The notes under the pieces were generated by a model. That model was given only the letters and a program-made list of their open reading frames with translations, was not told the DNA's origin and did no database searches. 64,000 nt of DNA from positions 490,664 through 554,663 of the forward strand of contig DATMAR010000012.1 in the NCBI GenBank assembly GCA_035559795.1. Direction: 5' to 3'. Of this stretch, positions 52,678 to 60,776 are shown piece by piece. This stretch comes from Fimbriimonadales bacterium (lineage in GTDB: Bacteria > Armatimonadota > Fimbriimonadia > Fimbriimonadales > ATM1). How positions within the stretch are numbered: position 1 is the stretch's first letter; every line of letters starts with the position of its first letter. Made by a program: the position numbers and the translations under genes.

Positions 52678-52926
52678 ACATAGGACCCCCAAGGGGAACC
52701 GGTGAATTCAATTCCATTTCCCATCAACATTCAGGCGATGATAGATTTACCAACAAAACCATTTATATGAGGAAAGCCTCAACAGCAGGAGCTGTTGAGG
52801 CATCAAAATAGGCTTTAAATGAAGAAGATGTTGAGGCATCAAATGAGATGGAGAATTAATGAGCCTGAGCGGGAGCGTTAGGAAATAGGTCTTCCGTAAA
52901 GAGGATAAAGGTAACAAGATTCTGAA
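52678..52926. repeat. Intergenic block with dispersed repeats
   Basis: Contains GGGGAACCGGTGAATTC (52693-52709) and GATGATAGATTTACCAACAAA (52737-52757), both matching the 42.7-42.8 kb repeat block (GGGGAACCGGATGAATTTA and GATGATAGATTCACAACAAA). The hairpin copy B at 52776-52801 and a half copy TGTTGAGGCATCAAA (52829-52843) follow. Looks like decayed mobile or regulatory repeats. Confidence 0.7.
52776..52801. repeat. Dispersed 11-bp hairpin, copy B
   Basis: GCCTCAACAGC (52776-52786), loop AGGA, GCTGTTGAGGC (52791-52801). Compared with copy A at 37.64 kb, one pair is changed on both arms so pairing is kept. After both copies comes AT. Confidence 0.88.
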
Positions 52927-53562
52927 CTACGATAATTTCATCTCACAAACTTTTTCTAAAACTTCTCTCTTCAACGCGCCTTCACGCAGGAGTTTAGGAG
53001 GGTGCACCGACAAGTCTAAAACGCTCGACGCCGTTCCGATTGCGCATTTTCCGCAATCAACCACGAACGCAGGTGCGATTCCTAACTGACGCACTACGTC
53101 TTCGGCTGTGTCCGGTGGAGGTTCTCCACTTCGATTCGCGCTCGGAGCCGCCAAAGGAGTTTGTGCTAACTCGATTAAACGCATAGTGATCGGATGCCTG
53201 GGCACACGCAAGCCTACGGTATCGCGCCCCCCCGTAACGATGTCTGGAACGTTTTCCTTTTTCGGAACGACTATGGTTAGCGGACCAGGCCAAAACTCCT
53301 CTGCAAGTTTTTGTGCTAAAGCGCTCCATTCCCTCGCCAAGGAACGCGCCTGAGCAATGTCTGCAACCAACAAACTAATCGGCTTTTCTTCCGGGCGACC
53401 CTTCGCTTGAAAAATTTTCAAAATAGCGTGCGGATTCCATGCATCAGCTGCGATTCCATACACCGTTTCTGTGGGTATGGCTACGATTTCACCATCTCGG
53501 ATAGCCCTCGCCACCTCTTCGAGACGAGGGTCGTTAACTCCATCGGGGCGGAACCAAATCAT
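52927..53562 (-). CDS. tsaC: Threonylcarbamoyl-AMP synthase (TsaC/Sua5/YwlC type)
   Basis: 211 residues. GEIVAIPTETVYGIAADAWN, IFQAKGRPEEKPIS and the APSANRSGEPPPDTAEDV block are the family signatures. Makes threonylcarbamoyl-AMP for t6A37 in tRNA. It is last in the seven-gene operon, 3 bp after aroE. Confidence 0.92.
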   Translation of the reverse strand: MIWFRPDGVNDPRLEEVARAIRDGEIVAIPTETVYGIAADAWNPHAILKIFQAKGRPEEKPISLLVADIAQARSLAREWSALAQKLAEEFWPGPLTIVVPKKENVPDIVTGGRDTVGLRVPRHPITMRLIELAQTPLAAPSANRSGEPPPDTAEDVVRQLGIAPAFVVDCGKCAIGTASSVLDLSVHPPKLLREGALKREVLEKVCEMKLS

Positions 53563-53565
53563 CGT

Positions 53566-54381
53566 TCAAACTTCCAATCCGACCGCCTTTCTCATCACGT
53601 CGCGTTGAGCGCGCACCCCTATCCACCATTCCAAGGATAAAGCGCCTTGTTCTACGAGCATTTCTCGTCCATCGATGATTCGCAAACCTTTAGAGGCGGC
53701 GAACTTCAAAAGCTCTGTAGGCTCTTTGCGATATGCCAAATCATATACACATGTATCCCCCCCGATATTTTCCCAGAGGATTTCCGGCATCTCGTCATGC
53801 AATCCTAACGGTGTTGCATTTACTACGAGATTGCAATTTCGTGGATCGGGGTTTTCCAGTATCTCGATGTCGGCATTAAAAAATCGAACAAAATTTTTCG
53901 CCTTCTCTCTCGTGCGATTGTACAAAGAGACCTGCCATCCGTGCGATAATAAAGCATAAACCACCGCTTTCGCCGCCCCCCCCGCGCCTAACACCAGTGC
54001 TCGACCGGGTTGCATATTTTTCAGTGGTGCATAGAATCCTTCAACGTCCGTGTTTCGTGCACGAATCGGATACGTGAGCATCAAAGTGTTCGCGACTCCT
54101 AAAATTTTTACTACATCATGGTCTGCATACGAAATTTTTGCAGCCAGTTCCTTATGCGGGATAGTTACATTCAAGCCCATAAAACCGCAATCCCGCAAAT
54201 GATAAACACAACTTTGAAACTCGCTTTCCTCTACGGCAAAAGCCTCATAACTTCCATGTATGCCGAGAGCGCGCAAAGCGGCATTGTGCATTATCGGTGA
54301 AAGGGAATGCTCGATGGGATTACCGAGAATTCCTAAACGCAAGCCTGCGTCAGAGTCACGGCGAATATCTTTCCAATGCAT
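53566..54381 (-). CDS. aroE: Shikimate dehydrogenase
   Basis: 271 residues. Substrate site NPIEHSLSPIMHN, catalytic Lys77 (NVTIPHK) and Asp112 (NTDVEGF), NADP-binding GAGGAAKAV at 132-140. Reduces 3-dehydroshikimate. yqeG and aroE also share a cluster in B. subtilis, which supports the neighbourhood. 19 bp after gtrA. Confidence 0.95.
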   Translation of the reverse strand: MHWKDIRRDSDAGLRLGILGNPIEHSLSPIMHNAALRALGIHGSYEAFAVEESEFQSCVYHLRDCGFMGLNVTIPHKELAAKISYADHDVVKILGVANTLMLTYPIRARNTDVEGFYAPLKNMQPGRALVLGAGGAAKAVVYALLSHGWQVSLYNRTREKAKNFVRFFNADIEILENPDPRNCNLVVNATPLGLHDEMPEILWENIGGDTCVYDLAYRKEPTELLKFAASKGLRIIDGREMLVEQGALSLEWWIGVRAQRDVMRKAVGLEV

Positions 54382-54400
54382 TCAATTATTTTCTAAAATC

Positions 54401-54916
54401 CTACGATGAATCCTGTATCTTGTGATGTCCGCGAAAAGTAAAAAGTTTATGTCCGGCAAAATTCCAAAATGCGGTAACGAGTGTCGCTGTCGCAAGAGCG
54501 AGCAATTCGTTGATAGTTCCAGCCCCCGGTTTATGAATTTGGCTTGCGACGAGAGTGTTAATCCCCAATCCGATAATGTTCACGAGATAAAATCGCGCGA
54601 GTTGACGAACCCTTTGTTCCGTGCCTCGGATTCGAAACGTCCATCTACGATTCCAAAAGAATCCGTTCAAGGTCGCCAAAGCGAAAGAAATCGCTTTGAA
54701 AACAGAAAACGCACCGTCGAAGTCAGGATGGGATGCGATTCTCGGTAGTGTCGTGCGAAACCATTCGTTCAGCGGAAGAGTGAGTGCATCATGAAAACCG
54801 TGATAAAGCACCCACCAAATTCCCCAGTCGAGCACGGTGCTGAACGCTCCGACAATACAAAATTTCACGAATTGTCGAAGATGTACGTTATCTTTCCAAG
54901 TAGTTACGTTGTCCAT
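54401..54916 (-). CDS. GtrA-family membrane protein
   Basis: 171 residues from ATG 54916, which overlaps the upstream prenyltransferase end by 13 bp. Four helices; RQFVKFCIVGAFSTVLDWGIWW, SFALATLNGFFWNRRWTFR and FAGHKLFTF are GtrA signatures. GtrA proteins flip or help transfer polyprenyl-linked sugars, for instance Rv3789 with arabinosyl units in mycobacteria. The upstream gene makes a polyprenyl-phosphate phosphoribose lipid, so the pair fits one pathway. Confidence 0.82.
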   Translation of the reverse strand: MDNVTTWKDNVHLRQFVKFCIVGAFSTVLDWGIWWVLYHGFHDALTLPLNEWFRTTLPRIASHPDFDGAFSVFKAISFALATLNGFFWNRRWTFRIRGTEQRVRQLARFYLVNIIGLGINTLVASQIHKPGAGTINELLALATATLVTAFWNFAGHKLFTFRGHHKIQDSS

Positions 54917-55785
54917 GGGCTCAAGAACCCCCATCCTTCCTGCGACATAGCATATAAACTGACGATTAAGAAAAGAAGAACCGTGCCGATAAGCCACGGG
55001 TCCTTCAAAAGCGCGACATCGGGATTACCGCTGAGTTTATCATAGTAAATGATAGCCATATATCGAAAGACGCCGAATATGGGAAAGGGAATCGTAAGAA
55101 CTAATAACGGGTGGGAAAACGCAGTTTGCGAAGAAATAGCATACAGACAATACGAAATCACTGAGGCAGCCGCAGAAATCGCTATCAGTTGGTCTAACAA
55201 AGGAAGAGTATATCCTCCGAGAGAACTGCGCGATTCCATCGCGAACTCCAATTCATGCCGTCGTTTTGCATAACCTAAAAATAATGCCAACAGCAAGGTA
55301 CAAAGCAAAAGCCACTTGCTAATCGTCACATCCAAAACCACAGCACCCGCCGCAGCACGAATTAAGAAACCGAAGGCGATGATGAAAACATCCAAAATCG
55401 CTACTCTTCTCGCGACAATCGAATAAAAAAGTTGATTGAACGTGTAAAGCCCGAGCGATAACACGGCATTTCGATGAGCCAGCCATGCGATGACATAACC
55501 TAAAATAAAGATGGAGAAGGCGAAAATCGCTGCATGCCCGACGCGAAGGCGACCCGAAGCAATCGGTCGCTCCCTTTTTTCGGGATGAAGTTTATCGGCT
55601 TCTTTGTCGAGGATATCGTTAAAAATGTAACCCGCGCTGGACGTGAAACAAAACGCAAAAAAAGTGAGCGTCGCAATCAGAATCGCATTCGGGTCTGTAA
55701 ACTTTCCGGCAAAAATCAAGCCGGCAAAGACCAGCAAGTTTTTCGTCCATTGACGAGGACGCGCACTTTTTATGAAATCTTTCAG
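54904..55785 (-). CDS. UbiA-type prenyltransferase, decaprenyl-phosphate phosphoribosyltransferase-like
   Basis: 293 residues if read from CTG 55785, which overlaps the yqeG stop as CTGA and has GGAGGGGG about 8 bases upstream. An internal TTG (55737) would give 277 residues but would cut off ARPRQWTKNLL, which the family conserves. Motifs: first Asp-rich NDILDKEAD, LHPEKRERPIASG, and second YAKRRHELEF. Family members move phosphoribose from PRPP to polyprenyl phosphate for arabinan building. Eight to nine helices. Confidence 0.8.
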   Translation of the reverse strand: MKDFIKSARPRQWTKNLLVFAGLIFAGKFTDPNAILIATLTFFAFCFTSSAGYIFNDILDKEADKLHPEKRERPIASGRLRVGHAAIFAFSIFILGYVIAWLAHRNAVLSLGLYTFNQLFYSIVARRVAILDVFIIAFGFLIRAAAGAVVLDVTISKWLLLCTLLLALFLGYAKRRHELEFAMESRSSLGGYTLPLLDQLIAISAAASVISYCLYAISSQTAFSHPLLVLTIPFPIFGVFRYMAIIYYDKLSGNPDVALLKDPWLIGTVLLFLIVSLYAMSQEGWGFLSPWTT

Positions 55786-56339
55786 GGCGATTCCCCCTCC
55801 GCTTTGGGAAGAAACTTAACCAGCCATTTCTCTGCAATGCGGCTTACCTTCGTACCGATGAATTCTCGCGGGTGCATAGGACGAACTAAAATCGTGCGAA
55901 TTCCTGCTCTATTCCCCCCCCATATATCCGTGAATATCTGATCTCCGATCATAACGGTTTCCTCCGGTTTTACGTCCAACAATTCCAAAGCTTTTTGGAA
56001 ACCGCTTTTTGCAGGTTTATTTCTGCCGCGTACGAACGGAATTCCCCACTCTTCGCTCAGAATTTTCAATCGTCGAGGGTTTCGTGTATTGCTCACTAAG
56101 CAAAGTTTCAATCCGATTTCACGGCATTTTTTAACCCATTCCAATGTTTCTTTGGGAGTTTGCATTCCCTTCCATGGCAAAAGAGTGTTATCCACATCTA
56201 ATAACACGGCTTTGATTCCTTCTTTTTTCAATGAATCCGGCTCGATGTGATGGATTCTCAGTGCGTGATAATCCGGGCAGAAACGGCGCAGCCATTTCGG
56301 TGCTTTTTCACGGTGATATTTCACGACTTTCTCGAACAT
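55782..56339 (-). CDS. YqeG-family HAD phosphatase
   Basis: 185 residues from ATG 56339; a longer frame to 56507 lies within mltG and is not credible. DVDNTLLPWKG has the nucleophile Asp48 and Asp50, then VSNTRN, the Lys of GRNKPAKSG and IGDQIFTDIWGGN. Substrate unknown; related to mitochondrial PTPMT1-like phosphatidylglycerophosphatases in plants/cyanobacteria. Starts 2 bp after mltG. Confidence 0.88.
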   Translation of the reverse strand: MFEKVVKYHREKAPKWLRRFCPDYHALRIHHIEPDSLKKEGIKAVLLDVDNTLLPWKGMQTPKETLEWVKKCREIGLKLCLVSNTRNPRRLKILSEEWGIPFVRGRNKPAKSGFQKALELLDVKPEETVMIGDQIFTDIWGGNRAGIRTILVRPMHPREFIGTKVSRIAEKWLVKFLPKAEGESP

Positions 56340-56341
56340 AA

Positions 56342-57352
56342 CTATTGCGCTTTCTCGAATGCTTTTCGGCTTTTCTCTATATTTTTTAAGTGTTCTTCGT
56401 AGGTTTTTGCAAAACGATGAGAACGGTCTGGCATCGCTACATAGTATAACCACTCGTGTTTCTCGGGTGAGATGGCAGCGAGGATGGATGCCAGCCCTGG
56501 CGAACAAATCGGTCCGGGGGGAAGCCCGTCAATGACATAGGTATTGTAAGGATGTTTTATCCGATAATCCGCTCGGGTAACGGGAGACCATTCTCCTTTG
56601 GCATAAGCGACCGTAGCATCGATTTGAAGTTTCATTTTTCGTGCCAAACGATTGTAAATTACCCCTGCAATTCTTGCGCGTTCTTCGTCTTTCACGGCTT
56701 CTAATTCCACCATCGAAGCGATAATCAACCACTTATGCATTTTTTCAGGAGATGGCTTTTTCAAACGCTCGTATACTTTTTTACGGAAAGCGGTGAGCAT
56801 TTTGCGAATGACGGTGTCCGCTCCGCATAGGGGGGGGAAATCATAAGTATCCGGAAACAAATATCCTTCTAAGGTTTTTGCAGGTATTTCGAAACCCAAT
56901 ATTTCTCGACAATGTTCGCGGTGTCGGAACGCTTCTAAAAGTTCCTCCCTCGAAGCGACGGAACGCTCCGCCAATAGACTCGCTATCCGTTCCATCCAAA
57001 GACCTTCTCGAATCGTTATAAATTGACGAATGGGTTTTCCCGAAAATAAAACATTCAAAATTTCAGGGGCAGACATCGAAGGGCTCAATTCGTAGGTCCC
57101 CTCGACGAGTTTAGAATTTCTATGAAACAAACTCGCATACATTTTCGCTGCGGTGGCGCTTTTCAAGACCCTCGCTCCTTCCAGTCGCCGAAGGACATTA
57201 GCAATCCCTTCTCCCGGTAAAACACGAATATAAATTCCTTTTCGTTCTTCGCTTGCTGGAGCCAGAGCACGTGAATAAAAAAAGAGCGCAAGGGAAAACG
57301 CGAGCAAAAGCGCGAAAAAAACGAATATCCAGAGGCGTTTTGTTAGGGTCAT
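56342..57352 (-). CDS. mltG: Endolytic transglycosylase MltG
   Basis: 336 residues. N-terminal anchor (LWIFVFFALLLAFSLALFFYS), LysM-like domain, then the YceG domain with the catalytic Glu in ASMVELEAV, DEERARIAGVIYNRL and PYNTYVIDGLPPGPICSPG. Cuts growing glycan strands outside the inner membrane. Start overlaps ruvX stop as ATGA. Confidence 0.94.
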   Translation of the reverse strand: MTLTKRLWIFVFFALLLAFSLALFFYSRALAPASEERKGIYIRVLPGEGIANVLRRLEGARVLKSATAAKMYASLFHRNSKLVEGTYELSPSMSAPEILNVLFSGKPIRQFITIREGLWMERIASLLAERSVASREELLEAFRHREHCREILGFEIPAKTLEGYLFPDTYDFPPLCGADTVIRKMLTAFRKKVYERLKKPSPEKMHKWLIIASMVELEAVKDEERARIAGVIYNRLARKMKLQIDATVAYAKGEWSPVTRADYRIKHPYNTYVIDGLPPGPICSPGLASILAAISPEKHEWLYYVAMPDRSHRFAKTYEEHLKNIEKSRKAFEKAQ

Positions 57353-57759
57353 GCTTGCTCGAGAGAACTCATATAATCCATTAACATAATCCTTGCCGCC
57401 TCGCTATCCGCGACCTCTTTTCGGCGTTTCGGTTTTAAATGGGCTAACTTGTCCTCTGCTGCGAGCGAGGTGTAGCGTTCGTTCCAGTATTCGACGGTAA
57501 AACCCATTTTTCTCAACTCCTCTCCGAATTCCCGTGTAATGCGAGCCTGCTCACCTTCTTCTCCCCGCGCGAAAACCGGCAATCCGATGACAATCGAATC
57601 ACACTCTTCCTCTTTGCAATACCGCGCTACATTTTGCGCGTCTTTTCGCGGGTTTCCTGTGGAAGGGATAACCTTTTTCGCAAATGCCATTTTCACTTCG
57701 ATTTCACCGATTGCAAGCCCAATCCGTTTCGTGCCGTAATCAACCCCGAGGATGCGCAT
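57349..57759 (-). CDS. ruvX: RuvX/YqgF RNase H-fold nuclease
   Basis: 136 residues: LGVDYGTKRIGLAIGE with active-site Asp, VIGLPVFARGEEG, ERYTSLAAEDKL and DSEAARIMLMDYM. Processes pre-16S rRNA and is a Holliday-junction-resolvase homologue. First gene of the operon, 32 bp after pstA on the same strand. Confidence 0.93.
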   Translation of the reverse strand: MRILGVDYGTKRIGLAIGEIEVKMAFAKKVIPSTGNPRKDAQNVARYCKEEECDSIVIGLPVFARGEEGEQARITREFGEELRKMGFTVEYWNERYTSLAAEDKLAHLKPKRRKEVADSEAARIMLMDYMSSLEQA

Positions 57760-57791
57760 GATAAAAGTTAGATTATTTTTTTGAACTACGA

Positions 57792-58673
57792 TTATGATTT
57801 ATCTAACCGAGCGCGATAACGTAAATAAATTGCAATCGAGTTGAAAAGCAACAAAACTACCAAAAGCAACAAAATCGCGGCGGCTGCGTTCTGGCGAAAC
57901 CCCTCTCGGGGCATTTGAGCCCAGTAATAAATTTGAACTGGCAACACGGTAAAAGAGTCCATGGGTGAAGAGGGTGCGAAGCGAATATATGTAGCAGCGC
58001 CAATGGCAATGAGAGGTGCTGCTTCCCCGATTGCACGCGAAAGCGCGAGGATGACGCCAGTGATGATTCCCGAAGCAGCACTCGGCAAAACGACTCCGCG
58101 AATCGCCTCCCATCGCGTAGCGCCAAGAGCCAAAGCACCTTCGCGATAACTTGAAGGCACGGCGCGAATCGCCTCTTGAGACGCTGTAATTACGAGGGGT
58201 AGCAGCAACAAACTCATCGTAAGGGCGCCAGAGAGGATACTCTCGCCAAGAGAAAACGCACGAACGAAAATAGCGAGACCGAGCAATCCATAAACGATGC
58301 TCGGAACACCTGCCAAATTGCTGATGTTGACTTGGACAAATCTCGTAAACCAATTTTTCGAAGCGAATTCCTCTAAATAGATTGCAGCACTTACCCCCAC
58401 CGGAATCGTAAACACCGCAGTAAGAGCCATAAGCCACAATGTTCCGACAACCGCTGGATAGATTCCTGCTTTCTCCGGGATTCTCGAGGGGGGGCGCTTC
58501 AAAAATTCCAAATCCACACGAGGCGCGCCTTCTCGAATTATTTGATATAGCAGCACAGCAAGGGCAATCATTCCGAATATCGTAGCCGCGAGACAAATCA
58601 ACAAAAACAACTGCTCTTTGACTGCTCTTCCCAGAACAGGAAAAATCTGCTTAGAGAGTGTGTTTTCTTTCAT
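57792..58673 (-). CDS. pstA: Phosphate ABC transporter permease PstA
   Basis: 293 residues, six helices with the EAA-loop REGALALGATRWEAIRGVVLPSA. Forms the PstCA channel for phosphate. Overlaps pstC by ATGA. Downstream is ruvX, not pstB, so the ATPase gene of this system is not in the cluster. Confidence 0.95.
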   Translation of the reverse strand: MKENTLSKQIFPVLGRAVKEQLFLLICLAATIFGMIALAVLLYQIIREGAPRVDLEFLKRPPSRIPEKAGIYPAVVGTLWLMALTAVFTIPVGVSAAIYLEEFASKNWFTRFVQVNISNLAGVPSIVYGLLGLAIFVRAFSLGESILSGALTMSLLLLPLVITASQEAIRAVPSSYREGALALGATRWEAIRGVVLPSAASGIITGVILALSRAIGEAAPLIAIGAATYIRFAPSSPMDSFTVLPVQIYYWAQMPREGFRQNAAAAILLLLVVLLLFNSIAIYLRYRARLDKS

Positions 58674-59638
58674 GTGTACTTCTGACGATATTTAGTTACC
58701 AAACGCAATGCGAGGAGGTTGATTACTAAAGTGATAGCAAATAGATAAAGCCCCACCGCGAATATCGTCTGGTATTCGAGGCTTCCATAAGGAGCCTCTC
58801 CCTGACTGACGAGCACGATATATGCGGACATCGTCTCGATACTTTCACGGGGGTCGAGTGTGAGATTCGGCTGAGCACCTGCTGCGAGCGTAACCGCCAT
58901 GGTTTCTCCGACTGCTCTCGATAACGCCAATAAAAATGCAGACATCACTCCCGACAACGCACCGGGGATGACGATTCCTCGAACGACCTCTCCCTTCGTT
59001 GCACCCAAAGCGAGCCCCCCCTCGCGCAATTCATGAGGAACTGCGCGCAAAGCCTCTTCGGATAACGAAGCTACCATCGGCAAGATCATGATACCGACGA
59101 CGATGCTCGCGCTTAAAGCATTATAAATCGGCAAATCCGGAATCAAAGTCTTCTGAAGAAGAGGAGTTACGAACGATACTGCGAAGAAACCATACACAAT
59201 CGTGGGAATTCCTGCGAGCAGTTCCAAAACGGGTTTTATGATGTTTCTCGCCCGAGCGGAAGCATATTCACTCAAATACACCGCAGAAAACAAACCTATG
59301 GGAATCGCGAGTAAACCTGCTCCCACTGCAATCTGAAGGGTTCCAGCTACCAGAGGAAGCACACCGAAAGACCGTGGAGGCTGCCAATTCGTTCCGGTGA
59401 GAAACTCGGTAAGCGACACATTCTTAAAAAATCCCCAGGATTGCGAAATCAAAACATAAACGATTGCGAGTGTCGTAAAAATACTGATGCCCGCACACAG
59501 AAACGTTAGGGCACGAGCAATACGCTCGCGCCATTTTCGGAGAGATATACTCGTTAGATTGTTCTGAAAAACTTTATCTTGTTGATGAACTGCTTTATCC
59601 TCCTTGGGCATAGAGTTTTCTGAGATCTGCACCGACAT
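58670..59638 (-). CDS. pstC: Phosphate ABC transporter permease PstC
   Basis: 322 residues, six helices, EAA loop REGGLALGATKGEVVRGIVIPGALSG. The start ATG 59638 has a GAGGG box 8 bases upstream, so the gene really overlaps the end of pstS by 44 bp; the ATG at 59611 has no SD. Pairs with PstA. Confidence 0.94.
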   Translation of the reverse strand: MSVQISENSMPKEDKAVHQQDKVFQNNLTSISLRKWRERIARALTFLCAGISIFTTLAIVYVLISQSWGFFKNVSLTEFLTGTNWQPPRSFGVLPLVAGTLQIAVGAGLLAIPIGLFSAVYLSEYASARARNIIKPVLELLAGIPTIVYGFFAVSFVTPLLQKTLIPDLPIYNALSASIVVGIMILPMVASLSEEALRAVPHELREGGLALGATKGEVVRGIVIPGALSGVMSAFLLALSRAVGETMAVTLAAGAQPNLTLDPRESIETMSAYIVLVSQGEAPYGSLEYQTIFAVGLYLFAITLVINLLALRLVTKYRQKYT

Positions 59639-60626
59639 GGGGAATTCCCTCGAATACAGAGCCGGTCATTCCTGCTCGGAAACGTTCCAAAACCGCAGCG
59701 TAAACTTCATCGGGCAATGGCATATATCCTTCCGCTCGAATTAGTTCTCTTCCTTCTTCGCTCAGATAAAACTCGACAAACGCTTTCACTTCCGGTCTTT
59801 CCGCTGCTTTTTTACTTACATAAATAAATAGTGGCCTACTGAGAGGTTGATACTCGCCACTTTGCACAGTTTCCGGTGAGGGTGCGACAGGACCTTTGCC
59901 GTTATCAATTGGCACAACGCGAAGTTTGTCTTTATTTTGCTCGTAATATGCGTACCCGAAATACCCCAATGCATTCGGGTCGCCGCTTACGCCGGTGACG
60001 AGGAAATTATCGTCTTCGCTCGCTTGATAATCTTGACGCGATTCTTTTTTTGTTTTTAGAATCGCCTCGCAAAAATAATCGAACGTTCCAGAGTCTCTTC
60101 CCGGACCATATAACTTGATTTCTTTATTCGGGAAAGTAGGACGAACGTCGCTCCACTTTTTGACTTTGCTTCCAGGCTCCCAAATACGTTTTAACTCTTC
60201 GACGGTCAAATAATCTACGAAAGTATTTTTAGGATTTACGACGACGCTCAATCCATCGTATCCGATAGGAATTTCGATGAATTCTATGCCGTTTTGTTTG
60301 GCTTTCTCGATTTCCTCTGGCTCGATGGGGCGGGAAGCATCGCTTATGTCAATTTCTCCGACGACGAATTTCTTGAAACCTCCACCTGTTCCACTGGTCT
60401 TCACGACCACTTTGACATTAGGGGCGATGTTAGCGAATTCTTCTGCAACCGCCGAGGAGACGGGGGCTACCGTGCTCGAGCCGTCTATGTTAATCGTTCC
60501 GGATAACTGCTGGGCGTTTTCTGTGAGTGAAGTCGTTTGACTTTCCATTTTAGGTTGACAGCCGAAAAAAAGAAATATAGGCGCGGTTCCGATAATGGGC
60601 AAGATTTTGAATATGTGTTTGTTCAT
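59595..60626 (-). CDS. pstS: Phosphate-binding lipoprotein PstS
   Basis: 343 residues. Lipoprotein signal with FFGC (lipid Cys23). Binding motifs: GSSTVAPVSSAVAEEF, SGTGGGFKKFVVGEIDISDASRPI, RDSGTFDYFCEAI. Captures phosphate in the periplasm and passes it to PstCA. First gene of pstSCA. Confidence 0.95.
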   Translation of the reverse strand: MNKHIFKILPIIGTAPIFLFFGCQPKMESQTTSLTENAQQLSGTINIDGSSTVAPVSSAVAEEFANIAPNVKVVVKTSGTGGGFKKFVVGEIDISDASRPIEPEEIEKAKQNGIEFIEIPIGYDGLSVVVNPKNTFVDYLTVEELKRIWEPGSKVKKWSDVRPTFPNKEIKLYGPGRDSGTFDYFCEAILKTKKESRQDYQASEDDNFLVTGVSGDPNALGYFGYAYYEQNKDKLRVVPIDNGKGPVAPSPETVQSGEYQPLSRPLFIYVSKKAAERPEVKAFVEFYLSEEGRELIRAEGYMPLPDEVYAAVLERFRAGMTGSVFEGIPHVGADLRKLYAQGG

Positions 60627-60700
60627 GGTTCCTCTTCAGTTTCGCTGCTCTGCAGCACAAGCACAAGATACCGAACTCTCATTGCATATTTTCAATTCTT

Positions 60701-60727
60701 TCGACAGCATTTAACATTTTCTTTACA
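60701..60727. promoter_or_regulatory. Candidate Pho box upstream of pstS
   Basis: TTAACA (60711-60716) and TTTACA (60722-60727) are direct repeats 11 bases apart, with TCGACA (60701-60706) as a weaker third. Bacillus PhoP binds TTHACA repeats at this spacing. They lie 85-100 bases before pstS, on the opposite strand to the gene. Confidence 0.4.
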
Positions 60728-60776
60728 ATGCATTTTCTTCGCAATCCGCTGTAATTTCCGTAAGTGGATGGCTTTT

